A stretch of 64,000 nucleotides of DNA from Hyalella azteca (lineage: Eukaryota > Arthropoda > Malacostraca > Amphipoda > Hyalellidae), in NCBI RefSeq assembly GCF_000764305.2, contig NW_025944519.1, forward strand, positions 124,001-188,000. Direction: 5' to 3'. The notes beneath the pieces are model-generated. The model was not told the origin of the DNA, searched no databases, and worked only from the letters and a program-made list of their open reading frames with translations. The position numbers and the translations under genes were made by a program. Positions 1 to 14,300 of the stretch are shown one piece after another. Position 1 is the first letter of the stretch, and each line of letters starts with the position of its first letter.

Positions 1-679
1 AATTAAATCAACTATTTCATTTGGCTTTAAAAAGTCCTGGTCGGATCTAAATTGCATATCATGTCTATCTATAACATTGAAATACACGAGTTGATTTTGC
101 CGGTATTGCAGGAGGCTTTCATAGCATACAGTGTTGACCTAGTGTGAAAACCTTGCATTGACAGGCGAAGGTCAGAGGGCCGATTAAGATCCAAAGATAA
201 CCCTCCTCATATTCTTATGATTATTTGTATGCGTATTTTTTCTGAAATATTCACGGAATCTGTTTGTCAAGGTATGTATTGGAATACTTCAGGAGCCGTA
301 ATTTAAAATAATTTATTTGTTTCTCAGAGCTTGAAACATTACTGATGGACCACTTTTACAAATATGTCCCGTGATTATGAAGATATTTTTGTTATAGAAA
401 CTAACTTCAAAATTAGTGAGTTGGAACTCTTCCTTAAGAACAGAACAAAAGGTACACAAATTTTTGTAGTCGTGCTAAAAATGGGCCTTACTAAGTCATC
501 CAAAGTATGCAATAATTTGCACTCGAGATCACCGCACGAATCCAACTGCAATGTGAATTAATTACAACATGAACATCGTAAAGCTGTGCGAGCAAATAGA
601 GATGAAATATTTGATCATGAAGGATGAATAATTTTAAGTTTGCTTGTAGAATATAAAAAAATCAAGCCCGCTGGGCACG
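1..679. other. 5' flank of the RASD gene
   Basis: This is AT-rich sequence upstream of the first supported coding exon. A 65-codon open stretch at 364-561 has no recognisable composition or splice context and is not called a gene. An in-frame TAG at 647-649 closes the reading frame of the RASD gene 31 bases before its first ATG, which supports the start at 680. No convincing core promoter could be recognised by eye, and untranslated exons may lie here or beyond the window. Confidence 0.5.
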
Positions 680-2355
680 ATGCTGCCGTTCGAGTTGGCG
701 TCTGTTTGCTGCAAGGACGCAAGAATGGCCCTCCTGAAAGCGGAGAGAAGCGACCCACTCGAGCCATCAGTGCGCGTTGGCGATGAAACAGATCCACCAG
801 AAAGGGACTCAGACAATTGGGACGCTTCCTCCGGTAAGAAAATGTCCCGCAACCCGGTGGTGGCCTGCCAAGCGGTACTTCTCAGCGATGGTAATGTTGA
901 GAACAAGAAGATTACCTCGGGGGAGAGCTGTGAGCTTGAAATATCGCGCGGCATTCATTTTTCGAATGAAATTTGTAAGATAGGTAATGGATTTACAAAT
1001 TTACTCCACAATGTCCAAACGTTGAGTCCAGACCATCAGTTAAATGCTGACGAAGTTGACGAAATCGAAACAAGAACAATTCATGCATTAAACTCTAGCG
1101 AGGCCGTGTCTGTGCACGTAAGTGACTATAGTAAAAAAATTATTCCACTCGCTGAGAACAGTATTCTTCCGCATTTGAATTCTATGAACTCTGTTGGCAG
1201 TGAGAACTGTGAGAAAAAGAAACAAGAGGAAGATAGCAGGCTTAGTCTGAACGATGAAGATCGTCGCGATAATTTGCATTGCCAGTTAATTACTGCACCC
1301 AGGGGTAGAAGAAACAGTGTTCTACAGAGACAGCAAAATATTGACACTGATGCGACAGAAATTTCCGAACAGCTTCCTGGTGAGGAATCTTATGTTTCGA
1401 ATCTTAAAGAGAAAAACACATCAGCGCGAAATGTTTGCACCGTTTACAGAAACGGAAACTTAAAGAAAAAAGAAAAACGCGAACAAATAGGTCGTAAAAT
1501 AATAAATAGTATTATTAGAAGCGCAAGTTTCAACGAGCGTTCGACTCCGAAACTTGAACGAAACGCTTTCAAGTCGTTAACATGCAGCCACGGACCATAC
1601 GCCTCCGAGGAAGAAGAAGACCTAGGAGGATGTGGTCCTTCAGGTCGCAGAGACCGCGATGGCTTACGCTGCCGGGAGGTTGGAACCTCGGTCAACAGGA
1701 GCTACAGTAATGAAGACGACAAATGCCGTAACGGGAACAATCTCCTGACCGTCTACAATGACCGTAAAAATGTAAAAATACGGCAGAGCTTATCCGCTGA
1801 CAAAGAGAACTGCACATGCCGGTCAAACAATACTGGGAAAGATAGACGGACCATCCGCAAGCTGGTCTTCAGTAATTCAGTGGACGTGTGTCCTGGACCA
1901 GCAACGCCAGGATCTGCTCCAAAATCTGCAGGAGTTGATAACGAATCTCCTTTGCAAACTCCGTCGTATGGCACCAAACGCTCTAAGTACAATACGTTTA
2001 ACGCCATTTTTTCGAGCAACAACCTTTTAGAGCACCTTCAATCCAATTCTGGCGTTGGGGTCTTCTCTTCTCGAAAACCAACGCAACGAAGTTTGCATTC
2101 CACTTGCGACGGTTCGAGTTCATCTTCTCTTATTAGGGATTCTTCAAGTTCCATTTCTTCTTCCAACGTAGCGTCTGGTGCCAACATTAATGAGCAGGAC
2201 GATACCCTTCCAAAACTGCCAAAATTTTCGAAAATTAAAGTGCCTTCCAGTCTGAGCCTGGTGCCCGGCAAGTCGGTGAAGTTATCACCCAAGAACTGCT
2301 ACAGACTCGTCATCCTGGGATCTTCCAAAGTCGGCAAATCTTCTTTGGTTTCAAG
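680..2355 (+). CDS. RASD-like: RASD exon 1: N-terminal extension and P-loop
   Basis: The start ATG at 680 has A at -3 and an in-frame stop 31 bases upstream. The exon is 1676 nt and ends in phase 2 at TCAAG|GTGAGT. Most of it encodes low-complexity sequence rich in Ser, Asn, Glu, Lys and Arg, including a serine cluster near residues 475-490. The last 20 residues are the start of the GTPase fold (NCYRLVILGSSKVGKSSLVS). Vertebrate RASD proteins have only about 20 residues before this point, so more than 500 residues are extra. An internal Met at residue 16 is an alternative start. The reading frame is uninterrupted, so the extension is very probably translated. Confidence 0.9.
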
Positions 2356-5300
2356 GTGAGTGCTTCATTTATAACATCTTAGATCTCTATGGTATTCATA
2401 TAAGTAAATCATACTTCTAAATTGGAAATATATCTTATATTTTTTACTATCACTGATATACTAAAATTATGGAATCGTGAAAAATGTTTTGATCTCTCAG
2501 TGACTTGTCGAACAAATGTTGTGTAGTCTATTCACTCAAAATTGCAATAAAATGACCTGTTTTTCTCTAATATATATATAGCAAGATCAAAGTTGAATGA
2601 AGTCCACGATTATTATTTTGCTCGCTCAATATTCGGTGATCACAGTTCTGATCTCTTAGTTACGTCTGTTGCGAAAACTTATTCGAAGGGATAATTATCT
2701 GTTTAATGTAAACGTCGATTAATTATAATTAAACGTGTTGCTTAAAAATTCATAAACGACAAACTCAAGTGTTTTTCATCCATTAATCAAACGCTATGAA
2801 CATAATATCTATGCAGAACTCTCCAATTCCTTGTACAGAAGAAATGATCTCGACACTGGCCTAACCGTAACAAAGAAACGGAGTAGTTTCTTGGCCCTAT
2901 TGAAACGTGCAAGTTCAAGCGCCTTGGTATTATATACTCTATGTAGTACAGAAGCTCAAGTTAACTATCATGCTGTTTAAAATGTTTTGTAATTTTTTAT
3001 GGAAATTTACCTACTAATATCTGTTTACTATTTAAAATAGTTGTACTAATTACTCGCTCAGAGCTGAACCACTATGTCATCGATAATTATAACTTACGAT
3101 AACGTACGATAATAACTTTGAATTAGTGTCCTAGGTGGGCACAGGATGTGCACCTGGGCCTATACTTTCAAAAAAAGTTAAGAGATCGTATGTTCATCAG
3201 CCGATCATTGACGGCTTTTCAGGCAAAATCCACCAATCATAGACAAGAAAATAGAGTGTAAGTACTTACGTTCACTTAGCGAGGTTTGAAAGCATGGCCC
3301 CTAGCTGCAGCTGGCCACTTGTTGCCAACCGATCTAGAAACTACATGGAGACAACACAGCCGAGTCAAAGATTTTAATGCTAAATATTTATGAGGTACTT
3401 AAAAACAGTACATGAAGAAATTATGCAATACCCGACTTCATACAGCGTCCCTGGGATAGTTCAGTAATTCTATCGTATCTCGTATGAGGCCAAAATCTGA
3501 GATAGATCAGTGCGTGTTGTGATTTGCTGACGCTTGATAAGTTCCAGTTCGGTTGCCGTGTCCTCAGATCCCTCGCTATAATCGCTACCTTCGTCTCAGT
3601 TTGCAGTGACAATCACAAGCTCCGGGTCCCCACACCCATAGTTACCTTCGTCCTACCCCTGCCATCAACGCAGTAACGAACCTCGGGCCACACGATCAAC
3701 AGTAATCGCAATCTGGCATAATCAGACAGCCAATTAGCATTCACGATTTCATGTGAGTCTTTCATTCGTAATTGTTGAAGCCATTTTAACAATCCTCATT
3801 GAACACGCGATAGCAAGAAATATCCAAAAGATCCAATACTTCCCATCACGAAGCCTTGGACTAATAATACAGCAGGTACTGCGCATATTTTTTTCAAGTG
3901 AAGAGACCTCTGATGTGACGGGAGTCGGGGTGACGGGTTTCCGGTTGACAGGGTTCGGTGTGACACCTCTCGGAATATGGGTTAATAGAAATAATCCGGA
4001 GGAAGTTATTTGTGTATGATATGATAACTGTATTTGAACAAAGTTCTGACAGAGCGCGGGTAAACTTTGGATAATGCTCTTAACAAAACTAGGATTGAAT
4101 TGTGATATATTTCACGTTTTAAATCAATAAATCATGAAGCGGTTGGTCTTTGCTCAACTAGGTCTAGGGCGTGGTCTTTGCTCAACTCGCTGTTATTTGG
4201 AAGGAAATTTGCTTGTGGCTTGATTTTGATGAGCCACTTCGTACACGTCCGTCATCAAACGAAGATGCTCATTACTCGCGCGATTATGTTCCTTAGAGAG
4301 GATTAACCTGTTCGAGCTCCTAAGGTTATCAACTCCTAAGACTAAGGTTCGAGCTCCTAAGTCTGGAAGGTTATGTACCAACGATACTGCACCGTAGGCC
4401 GGCTCCACAAACGAATTCTTAAGCGAAATGTTGAAATAAATATCGAAGATGATAATCGTCTCCCTCATTAAGAATATTTCATCATCAGAAGTTGGTTGAA
4501 ATAATTTAAATGAGCAAACTTCATTCTGCCAAATTACACTTATGAGAGGGGTCGTCTGAGCGAAGATCATGCGATTATCGAAAATTCATAAATAATTAGC
4601 GAACACACACACATTTATTTAAATAGGTATGGAATTCAAAATTCCAAAACCACAAACGCTGAAATTGTGGGTGAATTTCTAAATTTGCCAACCTATCCTG
4701 GCAATAAACAGGAAGTGATTGCTTTCCGTTGACTCATTAGTTTCGTTTTCTAAATATTCACGAAATTAATGAACGCGAGGCTTGTGCACGAGGTCTCGAG
4801 CTAAGCAGTGCAATATTTTTTTCTGCTCGAGAAGAGGAAAGTTACAATTTCTCGAGCGTACGTAAATTATTATGGGATCGTGCCGACTCATGACTCGAAG
4901 TTTTAAAGATGATTAAAGAAAATCTCTTTAGGAAGCGACAGTCTGGTGTAAATTCCAGGATTATTTTGACACAATTTGTCACAATTGTTTCAAATTAAAG
5001 TTCGTTTTCGATGTTTGCCTCATGAAGTCGCCATATGATATTGTTACGTAGTCGAAAAAATGTCATGCGGTGTGTCAATTGTCTATTGATAGCGGGACTT
5101 CGTTTACGAACCGTCATGCGCAGGTCGGGTGTCTGTGTCCGTGCAATGTGTTCGGCCTTTAGTCTGAGTTCCCAAACTGAATAGTTGGAATAATCGCGGA
5201 AAAACTCTGAAGCTAATTTTTTTTAGAAGGGTTCGTTCAGCGATGAGCGAAGATAAAACAATATATGTTTATTGGTATCTTTTGACACAAATTTGAAAAG

Positions 5301-8300
5301 GATTTGCAAGTACAAGTCCAAGAAATTCTTAGGCCATTGTTGAACAATTATCAGTGAATCAGATCATACTGAAAGGTGCATTTCCTCATTTCAATACGGG
5401 ATGACACTTAGCTGATGCGTTTATATTTTAGTCGCATCCTATATTAAGACTTATAAACTTTAGCCAGCTGTGTCTCACATATGCAAATGTTAATGGGACT
5501 CTCACAAATGACTCACGGAACATTACTGTTGTGAGGTAGAGATCGTGTTCACCTCAAGACTTCTCTCCAGCTTTAATACATTGAATCAGTTGGCTTAAAT
5601 TTGCCTACAACGGCTTACAATTTATTCACACGATTCATCAAGCGTTGACGTACAGTGTTTTGTATTTTAATAAGATGATTAAATTTGATCATAAATAAAT
5701 ATGATACAGCTTAATAAATTTCCTTTTCAGGCTCATTTTCACCTCGATGAATTGGTCCAGGACAAACTATCTATTGATCAGGAGTTGTTTAATAAGTATG
5801 TACTCATCTAAATGCTGATCACGATCAAACGAACACAGTAGAAATTAATCGCGTACGCACGCCTCTCTTCTACATCTCTCATATACTCGTATCTTAATAT
5901 TCAATGTATAAAAAACTTGCTATCCAGACCATCGTTCCGTTACAGACGAATCGTTCAAACTTCTTGGTTCGCTTCAGTGCATATTAATTGTGACGCAGAA
6001 AGAAGTAAAAGATTCCTTGTCTTGAAGTGATAATGCATAACAGTGCTCCCTCGCTGTTGCCCCTACATGCGACGCTATTGTTATGCTTTTGTTGTGCTAT
6101 TGTTTTGCTATTGTTATGATTTTGTTGTGCTATTGTTATGTTATTGTTTTGCTATTGTTATGATTTTGTTGTGCTATTGTTATGTTATTGTTATGCTATT
6201 GTTATGCTATTGTTATGCTATTGTTATGCTATTGTTATGCTATTGTTATGCTATTGTTATGCTATTGTTATGCTATTGTTATATTATTGTTATGCTATTG
6301 TTGTGCTATTGTTATGCTATTGTTTTGCTATTGTTATGCTATTGTTGTGCTATTGTTATGCTATTGTTATGCTATTATTTTGCTTTTGTTATGTTATTGT
6401 TATATTATTGTTATGCTATTGTTGTGCTATTGTTATGCTATTGTTATGCTATTGTTGTACTATTGTGATGCTATTGTTATACTATATTTATGTTATTTTT
6501 CAATGCAATGCCCCTCGAGAAGCCGTTTGCAAAACGTGGTAGAGGGATTGACTGAAATTGTTAGTTTTGAGACAAAAAAGTTCGAGGAATCATCTTTGTT
6601 CATGAACATGCATCGTTGCAATCGTTTGTTCACACATCTTCAGTACGCACATACTGTATTAAGAACACACATCGTTAAGGGGAGCGTCTAGGGTAAAGTT
6701 TATCTCGGCTATTTACTGACGGATCACTCTAAAACTTGGTACACGTATGTAAAACAGAAATCTAAGACTTTTTTGTTCATGTTAATTTTTCGAAAAAAAG
6801 AAAGAAAACGGCAAAAAAGGGGCCACCGTAGAAATCTATCTCCTCCTACGATTTTCAAGGTACAACATCGAGACACATATCATTCGATGCGTAAAGACCA
6901 TATGAAACGCTGTACGCGTTTTCGGAAATTCTCGTTTTTGTGGGTGCGGGGCATTTTTCGTAAATTTTTCGTAATTTTTTTTATTCTACCCCCCCACACC
7001 CCCCTTTTTGTAGAATAAAATCCAAACTATAACGAAATTAGAGAAACGCCTACAGCGATTTGTAGATCTTTTTCTTGCGCATCGAATGATGTATGTCTTA
7101 TTGTTGTAGCTTCAAAATTCTAGGAGGAGATAGGTTTGCCGTGAGAGAGGTCTTCACGTTTTCAAACTTTTCAGTTGAGGCGAAAAACCGCGGCGCGCTA
7201 TGTAGAGGCATGTAACGTAGCGTAGATACCGAAAGTAAGCGTTATCTCACTTCAAAGTCAGTCAGCGGTGCATAGGACGACTACTTCAACACCTTTTCGC
7301 ATGATGGCTGAGTAGTAACTGAGAAGCAAATCCAGTGATCGCATATTTTATAGGGCTTGGCCGTAATTATCCCCATAGACTTTTGTGAAGGGACCCCACC
7401 ACCTTCCCCCCTTTCGGGATCTGTCCTGAACGCATAAATCAACGTACAGAGATGGTTTTAGTACCGTTCGATGCGGCAGAAAATAAGCTTTAAGATGAGT
7501 TTAAAAATCGGAAAAGCCGAAAATTTCGATTTTTAGGGTAGACGCTCCCCTTAATACACACATCGTCAGAACACATATCGTCAGTAAACACATCGTCAGT
7601 ACACACATCGTCAGTACACACATCGTCAGTAAACACAACGTCAGTACACACATCGTCAGTACACACATCGTCAGTACACACATCGTCAGTACACACATCG
7701 TCAGTAGCGCGAGGAAGGAAGAATGAAGCATTTCAAAACGAAATATTGCTCAATAATATCGTACGGATTGTTATTTAAACGTTAGCTTTGCATCTGTATT
7801 TGAACGCTTGTAATTAGCTTATATATCGTTATTTTAAACCTTTGTACAAGTTGGGAAATTCAACTGGTATATTCATAAGTTCATCACAGTGCAGCTTATC
7901 GATGTTTGCCACTGAACAGCAGCATTCTACTCTCGCAGAAAAAAAAACTTAGCAAATTAAAAATTAATGCGGGTCGGACACGGACGACTCTTCCTCCTCT
8001 GAGGAAAGGCGCTCATCTTTTGCATGGGACTCACGCGGTGACGTCCAGGAAAATGTTTACGAACCTCATCGCGTGGCCGTCCCAGCAGCCCCGTATACTG
8101 GGGCTATATGAGAGCCCCATATACTGGGGCTATATGAGGCTTCGTGTCCCGTACACTGGGGCTTTATGAGAGCCTCGTATACTGGGGCTCTATGAGACTT
8201 CGTGTCCCGTATACTGGGGCTTTATGAGGCTTCGCAGTCCTCTTCTTTTCGCTTGACCTCTTGCATTATTCAGTGGCTCGTCGCGCGATCTGGGGAGCAT

Positions 8301-11300
8301 TCCCCAAGCGTTCTTTGGAGACTTCTCCTGCACAAGAGAAACGTCCCTGGCGCATAATATCTTGTTGTCTGTGATGCATGTGGCAGCTGCAGGTAGCGGA
8401 GTATATACAAGCTATCCTTGTCGGCAAACGTCTGTTTTTGGTCAAGCAAACGTAATTAGGTAGAATAAACAGCTTGCCGGAATGCTCTTCTTTGATGCTC
8501 TGAATAGCGCACAAAACATGCTGATAATGATTTACACTTGATACGTTATTATGAGACCGATCGAGTGTCGTATGAGTATGTTTTGATGAGCTCGAGTGTC
8601 CTCGGGATTAGTTGTTTTAAGCATTAGGACGAGTGCTCTCTGAACATGACATTAAACGAGCGAGAGTATTCTTTACACGTGTCATTATGAGCAAGATAGA
8701 CCTCTGAGCATGTCATTATATGTGAACAAGAGAATTCTTTGCACGTGCCATTATGAGCAAGACAGACCTCTGAGCATGTCATTATATGTGAACAAGAGTA
8801 TTCTTTACACGTGTCATTATGAGCAAGATAGACTTCTGAGCATGTCATTATATGTGAACAAGAGAATTCTTTGCACGTGCCATTATGAGCAAGATAGACC
8901 TCTGAGCATGTCATTATCTGAACAAGAGTAATTTTTGCGTATGCCATTATGTGAGTAGGATTGACCTCTGAGCATGCCATTATGTGAGTAGGATTGACCT
9001 CTGAGCATGCCATTATGTGAGTAGGATTGACCTCTGAGCATGTCATTATGTGAGTAGGATTGACCTCTGAGCATGTCATTATGTGAGTAGGATTGACCTC
9101 TGAGCATGTCATTATGTGAACGAGAGTTTCCTCTGAGCAATAAGCATGTCATTCTGTGAGCAAGAGTCACATACATCATGGCCTCAATGTCGGTTTTAGC
9201 GTGATGTGCTCCGTGTATTCCTGCATGGTGAGTAAAAGATCTCTTTGTATTTGATTGGAAGTGGCAAATGAATATCAAAATGTATTCTCATGAAAAAAAC
9301 TCATCAAACGATCCCATTTCAACATACTTCTCAAAAAGTTGGTAAACTGAATGAACAACGACATGAAAACCGAGTAAGTTCAAAATAACTTGCGTACGAT
9401 GCCCTCTCAATACGGACAATAACAGGTTAATCCGCAGAAACCTTTGATGCTGGTCGTTGCACCGCTCGCAACGGTGAACTCAACAAAAGAGCGAGATTGA
9501 TGTCCTTCTAACTGCTTTACATGAAGTTTAATGGTGTCAAGTGAACTGCGCGGTGGCTCTGTGGGACTGCACTTTGCCATTGACCTCCACTCTTTGATGT
9601 AATTTTGTCGGCCGCTATTGGTGTTTTCATGCTACCTTCCATCTCTGATTACACTTCGGGAGAAAGAATAAACTGTGGCTAACGGTCAATCCTAAATAAA
9701 GGCTCCACAATCACGACATTCGCTCATGAGGCCGTCCTTTTGAATGCACCTCGACGCCAACTCAGATTTTCCATAATTTTTCCCCGTGTATTTCAATAGC
9801 TTCTTGATTTGATTCGACGACAGTAATTTGAATAGATGACCGTTGCCGACATTGGTGGCCTTCTAGACTTGAATCTGTCGCGTGGATACCTTGGCCGACT
9901 AGTAATCGATGGGTCTGTTCGACACAAAATTGCGCCAGAGAAATGTTATCTGCGAAGTTAGTTTTTCACTGCTATCCTTAAATCCTGTAATTTTCTGCTA
10001 GTAAATGGGACAATGGAAACCATTTTTATTTTGATATAGCTACATTGAAAATTAATGCTGTACATAATACCTGTGCAAATATAAAAAATGATTCTCAATA
10101 TAACATGAGGGGAAACAACTGCTACTAGCTTCTTTTACAAAACATAGAAGGCAAACTTTATGACGGTTATCTTTTATTGATGGCTGTGGTTCCTAACAAG
10201 TATAAGAAGAGAACAGACCTGAAACTAAGCAATAATTATTATGCTTCACGATACTTGCCAGTATTACAAAAAATTTAAAAGTATTACTTACCGCTACTTG
10301 CGTGGATTTTGTAGACGATCTCAACTTAATGATCGTGGTATGACCTTGTGTTGGATCAAACCTTTATGTATATATAAGGCGTCTGAGACGCGAATGCTTA
10401 TTCACACTGTGCGTGTCCGTGACGGGAGATCGATCACTGACCTGACATTGACTGGGGCTTTATTATAATTGTTGTGAACACTAGCACGATCGAGCAGTGG
10501 ACTGGCTTGGCAACACATCCATGAAAAAAATGGTGAAAAATTTTTATAGAAAGAATCTACTCATAAAATCTTAAATTTATCATTAAATTTCACTTATGGA
10601 TTGCCGTTTTTGAGTTGTTGATAAACATTGAGAATCGTCCATAAGTTTTGGCAGAGTAATAATTTTATTCATAGAATATTTTTTCTAGCTGAAGCAATCT
10701 CGCATACCCAAACTTGGTGATACGTTTGAAATATTTTAAACAGGCGCATTCACCTTACAATATTATTCCTAAATAATTGGAAAAGTATTATTCTGAAAAG
10801 CTATAAATGATTCAAGATATAAAGTTCAAATCCAAGATCAATCCGATCATTTGGGGAATCCAAACATCGAGAAAACGTTTCACCGTGTCACACAAATGCA
10901 CTCAAATCAGAGAAACGCCGCCCAGCGTTGATGTACAACACGGCTCTTAATGCGAGGTTGTCACTGGGGACTGAAGGCAAAGTACCGTTGTTGTACCCGA
11001 GTTAATCCACCAAACGGGACAGCATGACCTGACTTACAATACTCTTTACGAAATTACATTTACAAGTGTGTAATCTCATTAAATGCATATTTGTAGGAGC
11101 ACACTCGTTGAAATTATTATATTTATAATTCTTCGTGATTCTTCCGAAGAGCGTACGTAGAACAACTAAATTCCGATTCGTGTAGAACTCAGAGGCCTTT
11201 ACCAACATTATCAAACCCTTTCAATTCCACGGAGTGCGTCGCCATCGATGAGGTAAATGAAGCTGATTTTTTTCCAATACATTACGTTAAGCATGCAATA

Positions 11301-14300
11301 AAAGTTAACGACTCTCATTAAATGCTAGGCTAAGCTACTTTTGCAGTGGCTGATTTTCACGTGAGCGTCGATCAATGAGTTATATTGATCGGTGAACACT
11401 GAACAGCTTCTGCAGGTTTCTGACTGCCCCCACGAGTGTACAACCTCCTGCATGTTAAGCTGGATGCCGTGCATCTCGTGTATATTCTTCTAAATAGTCT
11501 ATGATGACGTTTATGATAATATCATATATATAATAATCAGTTGAGCAAACTATTTACAAGGCTTAATTACAGCTGGTATGGAATTAGACAAACTTGCAAC
11601 GTGAAAGCTAAAAGTTGTTTAAAAAACAAATTCCGACTTTCATTAATGAATTTTGTGCAGTTCCCTCACTACAAACAGCTCCAAGTTTTCCTAGTGTATC
11701 AATTATTTATTCAAATTTTATTATCAATGAATAAAATTATATTGAATTACTCCGATTTATTTTACATTGGTGGGAAGATTATTGGATCTAAATACATTTA
11801 GAGAACAATTAAGGAGAAGTTAGTATCTCAGGTTAATCGAAAGTCCTATCCCCTAGATCGATATCAATTGTGTTGGTTTTGATCGGAGTCAATGAAACTG
11901 AAGCCGTGAAATTTTACCGCCTGCTCATATCAGTGACGTCGATATGGAACATAGCAGCCTTACAAATCCAGAGCCTACGGCATCTCCTCCACTGACAAGG
12001 ATTGATTGCGCTCAGCACCGAGCCTCGCTATATATTAGCACGCGTCTTCAGGCTTCATATGCATTACTTTGAATGGTTCGTATCGTGGCAGTCACATTGG
12101 GGGAAATAGGTTAAGATCTGAAACAGCCTTAAGAAGTAAGTGCATGCAAGTGCTTTGAGTATCGTGCTTTTACTTTACGTGCCTGCGATTTGCCTTCAAC
12201 AACTTGAATAAAAGAATTCGCTTTATTTGTTCTAGTTTATTTAGTTTATTTAGCTAGTTTTTTTATTTCTAGTTTATTTAGCTAGTTTTATTTGTTCCAT
12301 TTCAACAGATGGGATTAACTTATTTATTTGTTTGCTTAGCCAGTATTATTATTTAGAAATTATTATCATTATTATCGTTCAGCCGCGGCGCATAAGAGTG
12401 ATCAATCGCGTGCAGCGTCTCACGAAGTGTATCATATATTCAAAATTTCGAAGATTAGCCTTATGATTTTATAAATTTTTAATGAATAAATTTATGCAGA
12501 TTATTCATTAAACATTCGCTCATTTAATGCATAATGAAATGGACAGCAATTGCAAGAAAACTACGTTCAGGGAGATAATTTACTATTCAGAGGATAAAGT
12601 GTCCATCTGTTCTAAAACCCATATCAGATTAGTCAATTTAATCATAATTGTGCCAACTCCTACAAATTAATGACTGACTAAATAAAGGGTGCCGAGTGTA
12701 TGACATGGAGTTGATAGGTAGGGTAATGTTGGTAGGTAGGGTAATGTTGGTAGGTAGGGTAATGTTGGTAGGTAGGGTAATGTTGGTAGGTAGGGTAATG
12801 TTGGTAGGTAGGGTAATGTGGCGGTAGATAGAAAATGTTGGTAGGTAGGGTGATGGCAGGTTGCTGGTGAGCCAAGAGTCGCAGGTGATGCTTGCTGGTG
12901 TCGTCTAGCAGGAACGTCATGGAAGCAATAGACGTTGACTTCAGGAGTACACAATATAATCCTACTGCCCGATGTCCTGGCTTTTCTGATCCCGTTTAAT
13001 TGGAGCATTAACAAGAATTATTCTAGATAGACGAACAATTATTTATTCTGGATTAACACATTTACCTTATAAAAATATATATGATGTTGGGGAGCGCTGA
13101 AAATGTGATTGATTTGCAAGCCGCGTGAATCTTGCAATAAAATAAACCCCTATAATACCATCTCGACAATTCCAGGATATCCGTGTAATGTTTAAAATCC
13201 TCTCACCGATTTGCGTTGAATTGAGTTATCAAACAGTATTATTCGTGCTATAAGATGAAATTAAACAAAGAAGTCTCTTCAATTCAATGTATAGTTCCGA
13301 AAGTTTTGGATTCATTTGATACTTGTCGAGCAAGCGGGTCTGTGAAGTCGCCTTCCACCAAGGCTTACTATCGGAGATTGCGCGCGCGACCAGTGATGAG
13401 CGGCGCTATAAAGCTTAAGAAATAACATTATTATGCTTCCCGTGAGAAAAATACAGAATTTATGTCACAATTATTGGTAATGTAATGACTTCTAGGGCAA
13501 ATCTTTGGTGGCATATATATAGCGTAAATAATTTTCCACATTTAATATCTCAATTTTGATTGGATATTAGACATTGCCTGAATCATGTATGCTTTCAATT
13601 TTCGAATTTAAATACGAATTCCATGTAAACATTTTAATAATTGCTATGTAATTATATCACGGCCTGCGGAAGAGAACGATTTCTTAAAAGAAATTGCTAA
13701 AGCTAGTCCTTTGCTGTAGCATATCAGCAGGGCCAGGACCTGTTACCGAGACTTCGTTATATGCTTTGGTAACGGCTGAATTTTCTCTACAGAAAGACAG
13801 TGTTATTTTGACGTCCGGTAGAAGGCGTTTCTTTTCGGAGTTCAGACGCAGTTACTCTACACTAGCGGCTTTTATAGCTCGCAAGTTTGGAGCACACGCA
13901 GCTTGCGAAGAGCACGCTGAGGCTTCAACATCATGTACGTCACTGTCGTCGTAATCTAGCTTTATGTATCCTGTCGCGGAATTTTTCTTAGCAATGATTT
14001 CTCGATTATCAAAACCTGGTTCTTAACGATATTCTTACCGTGCGATGTGAATGGTGTGGTGTATTACACTTCGTAAATCATCGTAGAATTTCCGTTTGAG
14101 TTGATATATTTCATTTATTAGTAGTGATAGGTTCGGCGATTTCGAATGTCAGGGTGCCTTTAATTTTGAATTGGAAGTTCTTTTCGAAAAGCTGAATTCT
14201 TAGATTCCTTTCCACCCGTTTTTCCTAGTGATATTATATATAAATGTAATCGAAAAATCGTAGGCTTATGGCTTGAAAATTTTGAATTTGGGCACATGCA

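Noticed and set aside
364..561. 65-codon frame upstream of the RASD gene
   Set aside because: No family resemblance, and closed off from the RASD frame by stops.
6043..6691. Three overlapping open frames of 134-169 codons rich in Cys, Tyr, Ile, Val and Leu
   Set aside because: They are the three readings of a stop-free 12-bp tandem repeat and have no gene structure.
8624..9278. Open frames of 131 and 162 codons on the minus strand that look like a repeat protein
   Set aside because: The 33-bp period keeps any stop-free frame open. Both strands show such frames and there is no start or splice context.
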